Part shown: one piece after another, positions 28,416 through 37,852 of the stretch
Layout of the letters: each line of letters opens with the position of its first letter
Position numbering within the stretch: position 1 is the first letter of the stretch
From: Modestobacter marinus
GTDB lineage: Bacteria; Actinomycetota; Actinomycetes; Mycobacteriales; Geodermatophilaceae
Assembly (NCBI RefSeq): GCF_011758655.1
Contig: NZ_JAAMPA010000001.1
Span: 2,728,001 to 2,792,000, forward strand
DNA: 64,000 nt
Direction of reading: 5' to 3'
Translations under genes and position numbers: made by a program
The notes under the pieces: model-generated
Databases searched by the model: none
Told to the model about the DNA's origin: nothing
What the model saw: the letters and a program-made list of their open reading frames with translations, nothing else

Positions 28416-29827
28416 CAGACCTTCCGGGGGTTGGCCCGCACGCCGTAGTGGAGGTACTCGGCGCCGTTGTCCAGGGTGTAGAAGACCACGGCCATCCAGG
28501 TCTCCGACTCCGGGGCGCGGGTGGCGAACAGCCCCTGCTCGATCGGGTGCAGTGCCAGTTCCTCCACGGTCGCCCCGGACTCCTCGGCGATGCTCCCGGT
28601 GGGGATCACCCGCATCACCAGGCCGCCGTCGCGCTCGAAGACCTCGGTGGTGATGGAGCTGCGCTCGTAGGTGCCCACGTAGCGGCTGAGCTCGACCTCG
28701 GGGGCCTCCGTCGGCGGTTCCAGCGACTCGGCGACCCGGATGCCGGCCAGCTCGGTGAAGACCTCGCTGTAGAGGTCGGCGAACAGGTCCCGCGGCTGCC
28801 CGCCGTTGGTGAGCATGGCCACCGCGATCCCCTGCGAGGGCAGGACCCGCAGGAAGGCGTTCTGCCCGAACGTCGTCCCGTCGTGGCCGTAGAGCCGCTC
28901 GCCCTGCCAGTCGAACCGGATCCAGCCCAGGCCCCACGAGTCGCCCAGGGAGAACCGGTCCGGCAGGTCGGTGGAGTGGGCCTGCATCGCGGCGGTCGAG
29001 GACGGCGACAGCACCGCGGTGCCGTCGGGCGCACGGCCCTCGGACAGGTGCATCCGGGCGAAGGCGGTGACGTCGCGGGCGGTGGCGTTGACCAGCCCGG
29101 CGGGGCCCAGCGAGCGCGGCAGCATCCAGACCGGTGCCACGTGCGACTCCTGGTCCTCCTCCGGCTTGATGTGCCCGACCGCCACCCGGTGCAGGATCGC
29201 CTCCTCGGGGAGCGTCGAGGTGGAGGTGAGCCCGAGCGGCTCGATGACCCGCTCCCGCAGCGCGGCGTCCCAGGTCTTCCCGGTGAGCACCTCGACCACT
29301 CGGCCGGCCAGCGAGAAGCCGGAGTTGCAGTAGGAGAACGTGGCCCCCAGCGGGTGGTTCTGCGCCACGTCGGTCAGTGCGGCGACGTAGCGCTCCAGCG
29401 TGTCGTCGCCGCGGCCGGTGTCGGTGAAGACGTCGCCGTCGATGCCGCTGGTGTGGTTGAGCAGGTGCCGCATGGTCACCTGCCGGGCCACCTCCTCGTC
29501 GGCCAGCTGCAGGCCCGGCAGCACCTCGACCAGCGGGGTGTCGAGGTCGAGCAGCCCCTCGTCGACCAGCTGCATGACCAGCGTCGCGGTCCACACCTTG
29601 GTGATCGACCCGATCTGGAAGACCGAGTCGGGAGTCGCCTCCACGCCGGTGGACTTGTTCAGCACACCGGTGGCGGCCTCGACCAGCTCGTCGCCGTCGG
29701 GCCCGTCCGGGCCCAGCCGCAGGACGGCGAGGGTGGCGCCGGGCACCTCGTGCTTCGCCGCCAGCTCCTCGAGCCGCTGCTGCCAGTGCTCCTGGTCGAT
29801 CTCGGGTCGTGCGGTCGTCGTCGTCAC
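28415..29827 (-). CDS. S12-family serine hydrolase (beta-lactamase/D-aminopeptidase fold), copy 1
   Basis: 470 aa, without a signal peptide, so cytoplasmic. The catalytic S-x-x-K is S74-K77 (GSITK), the second motif Y166-C-N168, and the third a HDG (GHDGTTFGQ) in place of KTG. A C-terminal beta domain of about 110 residues follows (SRYVGTYERSS). This arrangement is shared by D-aminopeptidases, DD-peptidases and esterases of the S12 family. It is a paralogue of the divergent gene at 29991. GTG start; an operator-like palindrome lies 80 bases upstream. D-peptide hydrolysis is inferred from its coupling to the deacylase. Confidence 0.85.
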   Translation of the reverse strand: MTTTTARPEIDQEHWQQRLEELAAKHEVPGATLAVLRLGPDGPDGDELVEAATGVLNKSTGVEATPDSVFQIGSITKVWTATLVMQLVDEGLLDLDTPLVEVLPGLQLADEEVARQVTMRHLLNHTSGIDGDVFTDTGRGDDTLERYVAALTDVAQNHPLGATFSYCNSGFSLAGRVVEVLTGKTWDAALRERVIEPLGLTSTSTLPEEAILHRVAVGHIKPEEDQESHVAPVWMLPRSLGPAGLVNATARDVTAFARMHLSEGRAPDGTAVLSPSSTAAMQAHSTDLPDRFSLGDSWGLGWIRFDWQGERLYGHDGTTFGQNAFLRVLPSQGIAVAMLTNGGQPRDLFADLYSEVFTELAGIRVAESLEPPTEAPEVELSRYVGTYERSSITTEVFERDGGLVMRVIPTGSIAEESGATVEELALHPIEQGLFATRAPESETWMAVVFYTLDNGAEYLHYGVRANPRKV

Positions 29828-29907
29828 GTGCTGCTCCGTCCGGTCGGGCCACGGGCCCTCACGTCCGGCCCATGGGCGCAGCCTCCCGCCCGGGCCGGCC
29901 GGGTCTC

Positions 29908-29925
29908 TTCGTCCAGCGGCACGAA
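29908..29925. promoter_or_regulatory. Island operator A (TTCGT-N8-ACGAA)
   Basis: TTCGT-CCAGCGGC-ACGAA between the two divergent serine-hydrolase genes, 80 bases from one start and 65 from the other. One of four such sites, each in front of a transcription unit of the 26.9-46 kb island. Probable binding site of the PucR-type regulator encoded at 38817. Confidence 0.7.
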
Positions 29926-29990
29926 CGCGCTGGTCCAGGCCTGGACGCGACCACCAACCGCCGGGCGCCGGGCGCTCCTACCGTGCCGGC

Positions 29991-31379
29991 ATGACGAAGC
30001 TGGACGAGGTCGGGGCCTGGATCCGCGAGCAGCTGCCGGCGCTGCTGGCCGAGCACGACGTGCCGGCCGCCGGGGTCGCGGTGCTCGCGGGTGGCGAGGT
30101 GGTCGACGCCGCCGCCGGGCTGCTCAGCACCGCGACCGGGGTGGCGGCGACGCCGGATGCGCTGTTCCAGATCGGCTCCATCACCAAGGTCTGGACGGCG
30201 ACCCTGGTGATGCAGCTGGTCGACGACGGCCTGGTCGCGCTGGAGGACCCGGTGGCTGCGCACCTGCCCGGCTTCGCGCTGGCCGACGAGCAGGCGGCCC
30301 GCACACTCACCGTCGGGCAGCTGCTCAGCCACACCGCCGGGTTCGAGGGCGACGTCTTCACCGACACCGGCCGCGGCGACGACGCCCTGGAGCGCTACGT
30401 CGCCGGGCTCGGTGACCTGGCGCAGCTCTTCCCGCCCGGCGAGCAGTTCTCCTACAACAACGCCGGCTACTGCGTGCTCGGCCGGCTGGTCGAGGTGCTG
30501 CGCGGCATGCCCTTCGACCAGTGCCTGGCCGAGCGCCTGTTCACCCCGCTGGGCCTCACCCACGCCGCGGCCAGCCCCTACGAGGCGATCCTGCACCGGG
30601 TCGCGGTGGGCCACGTGCGCCCCGAGCCGGGCGCCCCGCAGGTGCCGGCTCCGGTGTGGTCGCTGGCCCGGTCGAACGCCCCGGCCGGCTCCACCCTGGC
30701 GATGCGACCGCGGGACCTGGTCGCCTTCGCCCGGATGCACCTGGAGGCGGGCAAGGCGCCCGACGGGTCGACCGTGCTGGACGCCGGCACGGTCGCCGCG
30801 ATGCAGGAGCCGAAGGTGCAGCTGCCCGACATCCGGGTGATGGGCGACTCCTGGGGGCTGGGGTGGGAGCTGTTCGAGGGGCACGGCACCCCGGTCGTCG
30901 GCCACGACGGCAACACCATCGGCCAGGCCTCGTTCCTGCGGGTGCTGCCCGAGCAGGGCATCGCCGTCGTCCTGCTCACCAACGGCGGGGACCCCTACGG
31001 CCTGTACCGGGACGTCGTCGGGCACGTGCTGCGCGAGCTGGCGGGCGTGCAGCTGCGGGCGCTGCCGGCGCCGCCGGCCGACCCGCCCCGCGTCGACGCG
31101 ACCCGGTTCACCGGCACCTACAGCAGCCGGGTGGCCGACCTGGTGGTCAGCCAGGACGACGACGGCCGGATCTGGCTGGAGATGCGCCCCAAGGGCGAGG
31201 CGCTGGAGCTGGGGGAGCAGCCCGAGCGCAGCGAGCTGGTCTCCTTCGCCCCGGACACGCTCATCCCGGTCCAGCCACAGTCGGGCCTGCACGTGCCCTT
31301 CGCCTTCCTCGGCGACGACGGCGCAGGTCACGCCCGGTTCCTGCACATCGGCCGCGCCGTGCCCCGGGCCGGGGCATGA
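29991..31379 (+). CDS. S12-family serine hydrolase (beta-lactamase/D-aminopeptidase fold), copy 2
   Basis: 462 aa, cytoplasmic. Motifs: S63-x-x-K66 (GSITK), Y155-N-N157, and GHDGNTIGQ. It shares nearly identical stretches with the divergent copy (FQIGSITKVWTATLVMQLVD; FTDTGRGDD-LERYVA; EAILHRVAVGH), so one arose by duplication. It also has the C-terminal beta domain (RFTGTYSSRVADLVV). ATG at 29991 was chosen; the frame is open far upstream but overlaps the divergent gene. It lies 148 bases before the peptide-transporter operon and reads in the same direction. Confidence 0.85.
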   Translation: MTKLDEVGAWIREQLPALLAEHDVPAAGVAVLAGGEVVDAAAGLLSTATGVAATPDALFQIGSITKVWTATLVMQLVDDGLVALEDPVAAHLPGFALADEQAARTLTVGQLLSHTAGFEGDVFTDTGRGDDALERYVAGLGDLAQLFPPGEQFSYNNAGYCVLGRLVEVLRGMPFDQCLAERLFTPLGLTHAAASPYEAILHRVAVGHVRPEPGAPQVPAPVWSLARSNAPAGSTLAMRPRDLVAFARMHLEAGKAPDGSTVLDAGTVAAMQEPKVQLPDIRVMGDSWGLGWELFEGHGTPVVGHDGNTIGQASFLRVLPEQGIAVVLLTNGGDPYGLYRDVVGHVLRELAGVQLRALPAPPADPPRVDATRFTGTYSSRVADLVVSQDDDGRIWLEMRPKGEALELGEQPERSELVSFAPDTLIPVQPQSGLHVPFAFLGDDGAGHARFLHIGRAVPRAGA

Positions 31380-31419
31380 CCGCCGGACTGGTCACCGGCG
31401 ACGAGGCGTGGCGGGCTGC

Positions 31420-31437
31420 CTCGTCCGTTCGCACGAA
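31420..31437. promoter_or_regulatory. Island operator B (CTCGT-N8-ACGAA)
   Basis: CTCGT-CCGTTCGC-ACGAA, one mismatch from the TTCGT-N8-ACGAA palindrome, 90 bases upstream of the peptide-binding protein gene. Confidence 0.6.
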
Positions 31438-31527
31438 GACCTCCCGCGCCGGCCGGGGCAGCCTTCTCGCAACCGCGGTGCAGGTGCGCGCGATCCAGGT
31501 GCCGGCGTTCCAGGGAGAGGACACACC

Positions 31528-33120
31528 ATGAGGCTCATCCGGACCGGCGTCGGTGCGTGCGTCGCCGTGACCGTCCTCGCCGGGTGCGGCGGCGGTGGCG
31601 ACGAGGGGAGCGGGGACGCCGCCGGCGGTGAGGTCGTCGACGGCGGCACCTTCACGATGGCGATGGACGCCGACCCGGGCAGCCTGGACCCGCAGATGTC
31701 GGCGTCCAGCAACGTGCTGCAGCTGAGCCGCTTCGCCTACGACCCGCTGCTGCACATGGACGACGAGGGACAGCTGATCAGCGGCCTGGCCAGCGACTGG
31801 CAGGTCGACGGCCAGGAGGTCACCCTCACCATCGCCGACGGCGTCACCTGCGCCGACGGTGAGCCGTTCACCGCCGCCGACGCCGCGGACAACATCGACT
31901 ACGTCGCCGACCCGGCCAACGAGAGCCCGCTGCTGGGCACCTTCCTGCCGCCCGGGGCCAGCGCCACCGCCGACGGCTCGACGCTCACCCTCACGCTGGA
32001 GTCCCCGGCGCCCTTCGTGCTGGAGGGGCTGACCAGCCTCCCGATGGTCTGCGCCAGCGGGCTCGCGGACCGGTCGGTGCTGGCGAGCGAGAGCCGGGGC
32101 ACCGGGCCCTTCGAGCTGACCGAGGTCGTCCCCACCGACCACGTCACCTTCACCCTGCGCGAGGGCTACACCTGGGGGCCGGACGGGGCGGGCACCGACG
32201 AGCAGGGCATGCCCGACGAGGTCGTCGTCCAGGTCGTGCCGAACGAGACGACGTCGTCGAACCTGCTGCTCTCCGGCGGGCTGAACGCGGCCACCGTGCT
32301 CGGCCCGGACGCCCAGCGGCTCAGCGGTGCCGGCCTGTTCTCCACCACGCTGGACGCGGTGCTGGGCGAGATGTGGTTCAACCACGCAGCCGGCCGGCCC
32401 GGGGCCGACCCCGCCGTCCGGACGGCGCTGACCCAGGCGCTGGACCTGGGCGAGCTGCAGGAGGTGCTCACCGGCGGGACCGGCTCTCCCGGCAGCACGT
32501 TCGCCACGGCCGCCCCGGTCGCCTGCCCCGGCGACTCGGTGTCCGGCGAGCTGCCCACCGGCGGCCTGGAGGCGGCCGCCGAGACCCTCGACGCCGCGGG
32601 CTGGACGGCCGGACCCGACAGCACCCGCGCCAAGGACGGGACGCCGCTGGAGCTGACCTTCATCTACAACAGCGGCCTGGGCACCGGCGGGTCGGCCGCC
32701 GCCGAGCTCGCCGCCTCCACCTGGCAGGAGCTGGGCGCGGAGGTGGAGATGAGCGGCCAGGACGACACGGCGCTGCTGGAGACCGTGTTCGGCAGCGGCA
32801 ACTGGGACGTGACCTGGCTGGCCCTCAACGTCAGCAGCCCCGACCAGCTCGTCCCGTTCATGTCCGGGCCGACCGCGCCGGAGGGCAACAACTTCGCCGC
32901 CATCGACAACGCCGACTACGCCGCGGGCGTGGCCGAGGCGATGACGATGACCGGCACCGAGGGCTGCGACACCTGGCTGGCCGCGGAGTCCGCCCTGGTC
33001 CGCGACGCCGACGTCGTCCCCTTCGCCAACCAGAGCGTCAGCACCTTCGGCAGCGGAGCCCGCTTCGAGTCCGGCGCGGTCGCGGTGGTGCCGACCAGCA
33101 TCCGGATGACGGCGGGCTGA
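31528..33120 (+). CDS. Oligopeptide ABC transporter substrate-binding lipoprotein
   Basis: SBP family 5 (DppA/OppA type) protein, 530 aa. Lipobox LAGC (Cys 18), Gly-rich linker, then TMAMDADPGSLDPQMSASSN, the family's N-terminal signature, and further typical segments LASDWQVDGQEVTLTIADGV and GTGPFELTEVVPTDHV. Binds peptides or similar ligands outside the membrane. The ATG has a GGGAGAGG ribosome-binding site. First gene of a four-gene transporter operon that lies in the D-amino-acid/peptide island; the ligand may be D-residue-containing or N-acylated peptides, but that is inference. Confidence 0.9.
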   Translation: MRLIRTGVGACVAVTVLAGCGGGGDEGSGDAAGGEVVDGGTFTMAMDADPGSLDPQMSASSNVLQLSRFAYDPLLHMDDEGQLISGLASDWQVDGQEVTLTIADGVTCADGEPFTAADAADNIDYVADPANESPLLGTFLPPGASATADGSTLTLTLESPAPFVLEGLTSLPMVCASGLADRSVLASESRGTGPFELTEVVPTDHVTFTLREGYTWGPDGAGTDEQGMPDEVVVQVVPNETTSSNLLLSGGLNAATVLGPDAQRLSGAGLFSTTLDAVLGEMWFNHAAGRPGADPAVRTALTQALDLGELQEVLTGGTGSPGSTFATAAPVACPGDSVSGELPTGGLEAAAETLDAAGWTAGPDSTRAKDGTPLELTFIYNSGLGTGGSAAAELAASTWQELGAEVEMSGQDDTALLETVFGSGNWDVTWLALNVSSPDQLVPFMSGPTAPEGNNFAAIDNADYAAGVAEAMTMTGTEGCDTWLAAESALVRDADVVPFANQSVSTFGSGARFESGAVAVVPTSIRMTAG

Positions 33121-33174
33121 GCACCCCGGCGGCGGAGCGGCGGACCAGGTGGCGACGAGCAGGGGGAGGCGCGG

Positions 33175-34185
33175 GTGACCAGCACGACGGAGGCGCCCCC
33201 TGCGACGGGGGCGAGCCGGCGAGGCGCCGCCGTCCTGGACGGGCCCTGGGCCCGGTTCGCCGTCCGGCGCGCGAGCCAGCTGGTCGTCTCGATGTGGGTG
33301 CTGGTGACCGCCGCGTTCCTGATGATCCACCTGATCCCCGGCGACCCGGTGCGCAGCGCCCTGGGGCCGACCGCGCCGGCGTCGCTGGTGGCCGCCCGCC
33401 GGGAGTCCCTCGGCCTGGACGACCCGCTCCTGCTGCAGTACGTGCACTTCCTGCGCGGGCTCTTCACCGGTGACCTGGGCACCTCGCTGACCTCGCGGCT
33501 GCCGGTCTCCGAGGTGATCTCCCAGCGGCTGCCGGCCACGGTGCAGCTGGCGTTGCTGGCGTTCGTGACGGCGCTGGCCATCGCGGTGCCGCTCGGGGTG
33601 CTGATGGGGGTGCTGACCCGGGGTGGCCGCCGCCGCGGCGGGGAGCTGGCGTTCTCCTCCACGAGCGTGGTGCTGGGCGCGATCCCGGAGTTCCTGCTGG
33701 GCGTCGGCCTGGTCTACCTCTTCGGCGTCCAGTGGGGGGTGCTGCCGGTGGCCGGGCGGAGCGGCCCGGAGTCCTACGTGCTCCCGGTGCTCTCGCTGGC
33801 GCTGGGCCCGGCCGCGGCGCTGGCCCGGATCATGCGGGTGGAGATGGTGTCGGTGCTGCAGGCCGACTACCTGCGCACCGCCCGGGCCAAACGGCTGCCC
33901 CGGCGCCGGATCTACCTGCGCGACGCGCTGCCCAACGCGCTGACCGCCACCATCACCCTCGGCGGCCTGCTGCTCACGGCCCTGGTCGCCGGCACCGTGC
34001 TGGTGGAGAACGTCTTCGCCTGGCCGGGTCTGGGCAGCACCATCGCCTCCTCGATCCTGCTCAAGGACTACCCGGTGGTGCAGGGGATCGTGCTGGTCTA
34101 CGGAGCCGCGGTGCTGCTGGTGAACCTGACGGTGGACGTGGTGCTCGCCCTGCTGGACCCGCGCTCGGCGATCCGGGAGAGCTGA
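33175..34185 (+). CDS. Oligopeptide ABC transporter permease (DppB-like)
   Basis: 336 aa permease with about six membrane helices and the DppB-type start FAVRRASQLVVSMWVLVTAA, followed by LIPGDPVRSALGP. The ATPase-coupling loop reads LRTARAKRLPRRRIYLRDALPNA. GTG start, 54 bases after the binding-protein gene. Its partner permease is the N-terminal half of the next gene, four bases downstream. Confidence 0.92.
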   Translation: MTSTTEAPPATGASRRGAAVLDGPWARFAVRRASQLVVSMWVLVTAAFLMIHLIPGDPVRSALGPTAPASLVAARRESLGLDDPLLLQYVHFLRGLFTGDLGTSLTSRLPVSEVISQRLPATVQLALLAFVTALAIAVPLGVLMGVLTRGGRRRGGELAFSSTSVVLGAIPEFLLGVGLVYLFGVQWGVLPVAGRSGPESYVLPVLSLALGPAAALARIMRVEMVSVLQADYLRTARAKRLPRRRIYLRDALPNALTATITLGGLLLTALVAGTVLVENVFAWPGLGSTIASSILLKDYPVVQGIVLVYGAAVLLVNLTVDVVLALLDPRSAIRES

Positions 34186-34189
34186 GGCG

Positions 34190-36229
34190 ATGACCACCTC
34201 GACGACCCTGGACGCCCCGGCCGTGGCCCCGCGGCGCTCGGCGGCCCGGGCCCGCTGGCTGGCCGTGCTGCGTACCCCGGTCGGGGCCGGCGCCGGGCTG
34301 CTGCTTGCCCTCGTGCTGCTGCTGGCCCTCGTCGCGCCGCTGCTGTGGTCGGCCGAGGCCGACCGGATCGACACCTCCGCAGTGCTGCAGGGCGCCTCCG
34401 CCGAGCACTGGGTCGGCACCGACGCCCTGGGGCGGGACGTCTTCGCCCGGGTGCTGGTGGCCACCCGGCTGTCCATCGGGCTGGCGCTGGCCGCCACCTC
34501 GATCGCGGTCGTCGTCGGCCTGCTGCTGGGCACCGCACCGCTGCTGATCGGACGCCGCGGCGGCCGGCTGGTGACCGCCGGGGTGAACATCGCCGTCGCC
34601 TTCCCGGGCCTGCTGCTGGCGCTCTTCTTCGCCGTGGTGTTCGGCGTCGGGATGACCGGGGCGGTCCTGGCGATCGGCTTCGCCGGCGCCCCGGCCTTCG
34701 CCCGGCTGTCGCAGACCCTGGCCGCCGGGATCGCGGACCGGGACTTCGTGGCCGCCGCGCGGATCGCCGGCGTCGGCCGGTTCCGGGTGCTCGTCCGGCA
34801 CGTGCTGCCCAACATCGGCGAGCCGCTGGTGGTGAACGCGACGATCGGCGCCGGCGGTGCCCTGCTGGCCTTCGCCGGCCTGTCCTTCCTCGGTCTCGGC
34901 GTGCAGGCGCCGAGCTACGACTGGGGGCGGTTGCTGCAGGACGGCCTGTCCGGCATCTACATCCACCCGGTGGCGGCGCTCGCCCCCGGTGTGGCGATCG
35001 TGGTCGCCGGACTGGCGTTCAACCTCTTCGGGGAGGCGGTCGCCAAGGGCATCGGGCTCACCACCGCGCTGGGTGGCGGCTTCGCCCCGGGCCGCGCCGC
35101 CCGCCGTGAGGCCGGCCGGCGCGAGCGCACGCGGAGCGAGGGCGCGGGTGCCGCAGCGACCGACGAGGGCGTGCCGGTCACCGACCCCGGCGCGGCGGCG
35201 GGCCGGCCGGTGCTGGACGTGCAGGACCTATCGGTGACCTTCCCGGGGCCCGCCGGCCCGGTCCGCCCGGTGCGCGGGGTCAGCTTCCGGGTCGGCCGCG
35301 GCGAGGCGGTCGGGGTCGTGGGGGAGTCCGGTTCGGGGAAGTCGCTCACCGCGCTGGCGGTCGCCCGGCTGGTCGAGCTGCCGGGTGAGGTGACGGCCGG
35401 CCGGCTGGTCTTCCAGGGCGCCGACCTGCTCACCGGGCCCGACCGCGCGCACCGCCGGCTGCTCGGGACGTCGTTCGCCATGGTGTTCCAGGACCCGATG
35501 ACGTCGTTCAACCCCACCCGCCGGATCGGGCGTCAGCTGGCCGAGGTGGCCGAGGAGCACCAGGGGATGAACCGGCGGCAGGCGATGAGCCGCGCCGTCG
35601 ACCGGTTGCGCAGCGTGCGGGTGCCCGCCGCCGAGCGCCGCGCGCACCAGTACCCGCACGAGTTCTCCGGCGGCATGCGGCAGCGGGCGATGATCGGCAT
35701 GGGCCTGATGGGGGAGCCGGCGCTGATCGTCGCCGACGAGCCGACCACCGCGCTCGACGTGACGGTGCAGCGGCAGGTGCTGGACCTGCTGGCGTCGGTG
35801 CGCGCCGCCGACGACGTGGCGCTGCTGCTGATCAGCCACGACGTCGCGGTCGTCGGGCAGGTCTGCGACCGGGTGCTGGTGATGTACGCCGGCCGGGTGG
35901 TGGAGGACCTGCCGGCCGCCGAGCTCGGCACCGGCGCCCGGCACCCGTACACCCGGGCGCTGGTCGCCGCGGTGCCCGACATGCACGTCGACCTGGACGC
36001 GCCGCTCCCGGTCATCCCCGGCCGGCCGGTCGACCCGGCGCACCAGCCCCCGGGCTGCGCCTACGCCCCCCGCTGCCCGCTCGCCTCGGCCCGGTGCACG
36101 GCCGAGGACCCGGCCCTCGCCGACGACGAGACCGGGTGGCGGGTGGCCTGCTGGCACGCCGGTGAGGTCGCCGACGTCGCCGTCCCCGGCGCGGCGCCGG
36201 TCGCGGTCTCGCTGGGGGAGCGGGCATGA
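34190..36229 (+). CDS. Oligopeptide ABC transporter permease-ATPase fusion (DppC-DppD)
   Basis: 679 aa fusion of two transporter subunits. Residues 1-300 are a DppC permease (WVGTDALGRDVFARVLVATR; coupling loop FVAAARIAGVGRFRVLVRHVLPN). A charged 40-residue linker follows. Residues 343-660 are a DppD-type ATPase with Walker A GESGSGKS (about 378-385), signature FSGGMRQR (about 493), Walker B LIVADEPTTALD and the C-terminal oligopeptide-binding cysteine motif PGCAYAPRCPLASARC. Such fusions are known in actinobacterial peptide transporters. The stop overlaps the next start (ATGA). Confidence 0.92.
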   Translation: MTTSTTLDAPAVAPRRSAARARWLAVLRTPVGAGAGLLLALVLLLALVAPLLWSAEADRIDTSAVLQGASAEHWVGTDALGRDVFARVLVATRLSIGLALAATSIAVVVGLLLGTAPLLIGRRGGRLVTAGVNIAVAFPGLLLALFFAVVFGVGMTGAVLAIGFAGAPAFARLSQTLAAGIADRDFVAAARIAGVGRFRVLVRHVLPNIGEPLVVNATIGAGGALLAFAGLSFLGLGVQAPSYDWGRLLQDGLSGIYIHPVAALAPGVAIVVAGLAFNLFGEAVAKGIGLTTALGGGFAPGRAARREAGRRERTRSEGAGAAATDEGVPVTDPGAAAGRPVLDVQDLSVTFPGPAGPVRPVRGVSFRVGRGEAVGVVGESGSGKSLTALAVARLVELPGEVTAGRLVFQGADLLTGPDRAHRRLLGTSFAMVFQDPMTSFNPTRRIGRQLAEVAEEHQGMNRRQAMSRAVDRLRSVRVPAAERRAHQYPHEFSGGMRQRAMIGMGLMGEPALIVADEPTTALDVTVQRQVLDLLASVRAADDVALLLISHDVAVVGQVCDRVLVMYAGRVVEDLPAAELGTGARHPYTRALVAAVPDMHVDLDAPLPVIPGRPVDPAHQPPGCAYAPRCPLASARCTAEDPALADDETGWRVACWHAGEVADVAVPGAAPVAVSLGERA

Positions 36230-37206
36230 GCGAGCTGCGGTTCGACGACGTCAGCGTCCGGTTCGGCTCCCGGCGGCGGGCGATGACCGCGGTCGACCGG
36301 GTCAGCCTCACCGTGCCGGACGGCGCCGTCGTCGGGCTGGTCGGGGAGTCCGGCTCGGGCAAGTCGACGCTGGCCCGGGCGGCCGTGGGACTGACGCCGC
36401 TGTCGGGCGGCCGGATCCTGCTGGACGGGAAGCCCCTGCGGCACCGGTCCGGCCCCCGGCCGGTGCAGATGGTCTTCCAGGACCCGTACTCCTCGCTCGA
36501 CCCGCGGATGACGATCGGGGAGAGCATCGCCGAGGCGGTGCCGCGGGGGACGGGCTCGGCCGAGCGGCGGCGGGAGGTCGCCCGGCTGCTGGAGCTGGTC
36601 GAGCTGGACCCGGCCCGGGCCGGCGCCCACCCCGGTCAGCTCTCCGGCGGCCAGCGCCAGCGGGTGGCGCTGGCCCGTGCGCTGGCCGCCCGCCCCGCGG
36701 TCGTGATCGCCGACGAGATCACCTCCGCGCTCGACGTCTCCATCCAGGGCACGGTGCTGAACCTGGTGCGCCGGCTGCAGCGGGAGCTGGGCACCTCGAT
36801 GCTGTTCATCTCGCACAACCTGGCCGTCGTCCGCTACGTGGCCAGCGAGATCGCCGTCATGTACCTGGGCCGGATCGTCGAGCACGGGCCGGCCGAGCAG
36901 GTGCTCACCGACCCGCAGCACCCCTACACCCGGGACCTGCTCGCCGCCGTGCCCGACTCCGCGCACGCCCGGCCGGGCGCGACCGCCGCCGCCGACCCGA
37001 CCCCGGCGGCGGTGGCGGCGGCGGAGCCCGCCGACCCGCACGCCCCGCCGCCGGGGTGCCGCTACCACCCGCGCTGCCCGGTCGGGCCGCTCGTCCACCC
37101 GGAGCGGGAGGTCTGCCGGACCACCGAGCCGACGGTCGACCACCGGCACGCCACCGCCTGCCACTTCGCGCCGGCGCGCGAGCCGCTGGCCGGCCGCACC
37201 GGCTGA
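36226..37206 (+). CDS. Oligopeptide ABC transporter ATPase (DppF-like)
   Basis: 326 aa second ATPase. Walker A GESGSGKST, FQDPYSSLDPRMT (Q-loop region), signature LSGGQRQR and Walker B VVIADEITSALD, in which Glu-Ile replaces the usual Glu-Pro. The C-terminal cysteine motif (PGCRYHPRCPVGPLV...EVC) is present. Starts within the preceding stop codon (ATGA). Last gene of the transporter operon. Confidence 0.92.
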   Translation: MSELRFDDVSVRFGSRRRAMTAVDRVSLTVPDGAVVGLVGESGSGKSTLARAAVGLTPLSGGRILLDGKPLRHRSGPRPVQMVFQDPYSSLDPRMTIGESIAEAVPRGTGSAERRREVARLLELVELDPARAGAHPGQLSGGQRQRVALARALAARPAVVIADEITSALDVSIQGTVLNLVRRLQRELGTSMLFISHNLAVVRYVASEIAVMYLGRIVEHGPAEQVLTDPQHPYTRDLLAAVPDSAHARPGATAAADPTPAAVAAAEPADPHAPPPGCRYHPRCPVGPLVHPEREVCRTTEPTVDHRHATACHFAPAREPLAGRTG

Positions 37207-37225
37207 CCAGGGCCCGCCCGGCCCG

Positions 37226-37762
37226 TCAACCCATCGACTTCTGGCCGTCGATGGTCTCCCGCAGGACGTCGGCGTGGCCGGCGTGCTGCGCGGTCTCGGC
37301 GATCAGGTGCAGCAGCACCCGGCGGACGGACCACCGGGCGCCGGGCTCGAACCACGGCGCCTCGGGCAGCGGGTGGGCGGCGTCCAGGCTCGGCAGGGTC
37401 CGGACCAGCTCGTCGGTGCGCTTCGCGACCGCGGCGGCCGTGGCGAGCAGCCCGGCGAGCGTCTCGTCCGGTCCCATCACGAACTCCGCGCCCCACTCCG
37501 CCGCCGTCGACTCGTCGACCGCCGGGAAGGCGGCCGGTCCGGTCACCATGAACTCCGCCCACGTCCGCTCGGTGGCGGCGACGTGCTTGAGCAGGCCGCC
37601 CAGGGAGAGCTCGCTGACGGTGGGCCGCAGCCGGGCCTGCTCGTCGGTCAGCCCCCGCACCGTGTGCGCCAGGAAGAAGCGGTGCTTGGCGAGGGTCTCC
37701 AGCAGGTCGGCGCGCTCGCCGGTGACGGGGGTGGTCTCGCGGGTGGTCTCGGTGCTGGTCAT
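37226..37762 (-). CDS. DinB-family protein
   Basis: 178 aa four-helix protein of the DinB/DUF664 superfamily. Putative metal-binding histidines are H60 (LLKHVAATERTW) and H160/H163 (HLIAETAQHAGHADVLRE). Members in actinobacteria include mycothiol- or bacillithiol-dependent transferases; many have no known reaction. It is divergent from a WYL regulator 90 bases away, a frequent pairing, which suggests regulation by it. The pair interrupts the peptide/D-amino-acid island and need not belong to it. Confidence 0.82.
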   Translation of the reverse strand: MTSTETTRETTPVTGERADLLETLAKHRFFLAHTVRGLTDEQARLRPTVSELSLGGLLKHVAATERTWAEFMVTGPAAFPAVDESTAAEWGAEFVMGPDETLAGLLATAAAVAKRTDELVRTLPSLDAAHPLPEAPWFEPGARWSVRRVLLHLIAETAQHAGHADVLRETIDGQKSMG

Positions 37763-37852
37763 CGGTGTGCCTCTCGTCGATCGGACCTGTGCCGAGGATG
37801 CTGCCGGGCATCGGTGCCAGATCCTGTCCCCAATGGATGCGAAGCTGAGCGC

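Noticed and set aside
26901..29852. A 983-codon open frame suggesting one fused deacylase-hydrolase protein
   Set aside because: Upstream of 28415 this frame is a low-complexity Arg/Gly/Ala shadow of the serine-hydrolase gene, which is read in another frame with all its motifs; the two genes are separate and overlap by one base.
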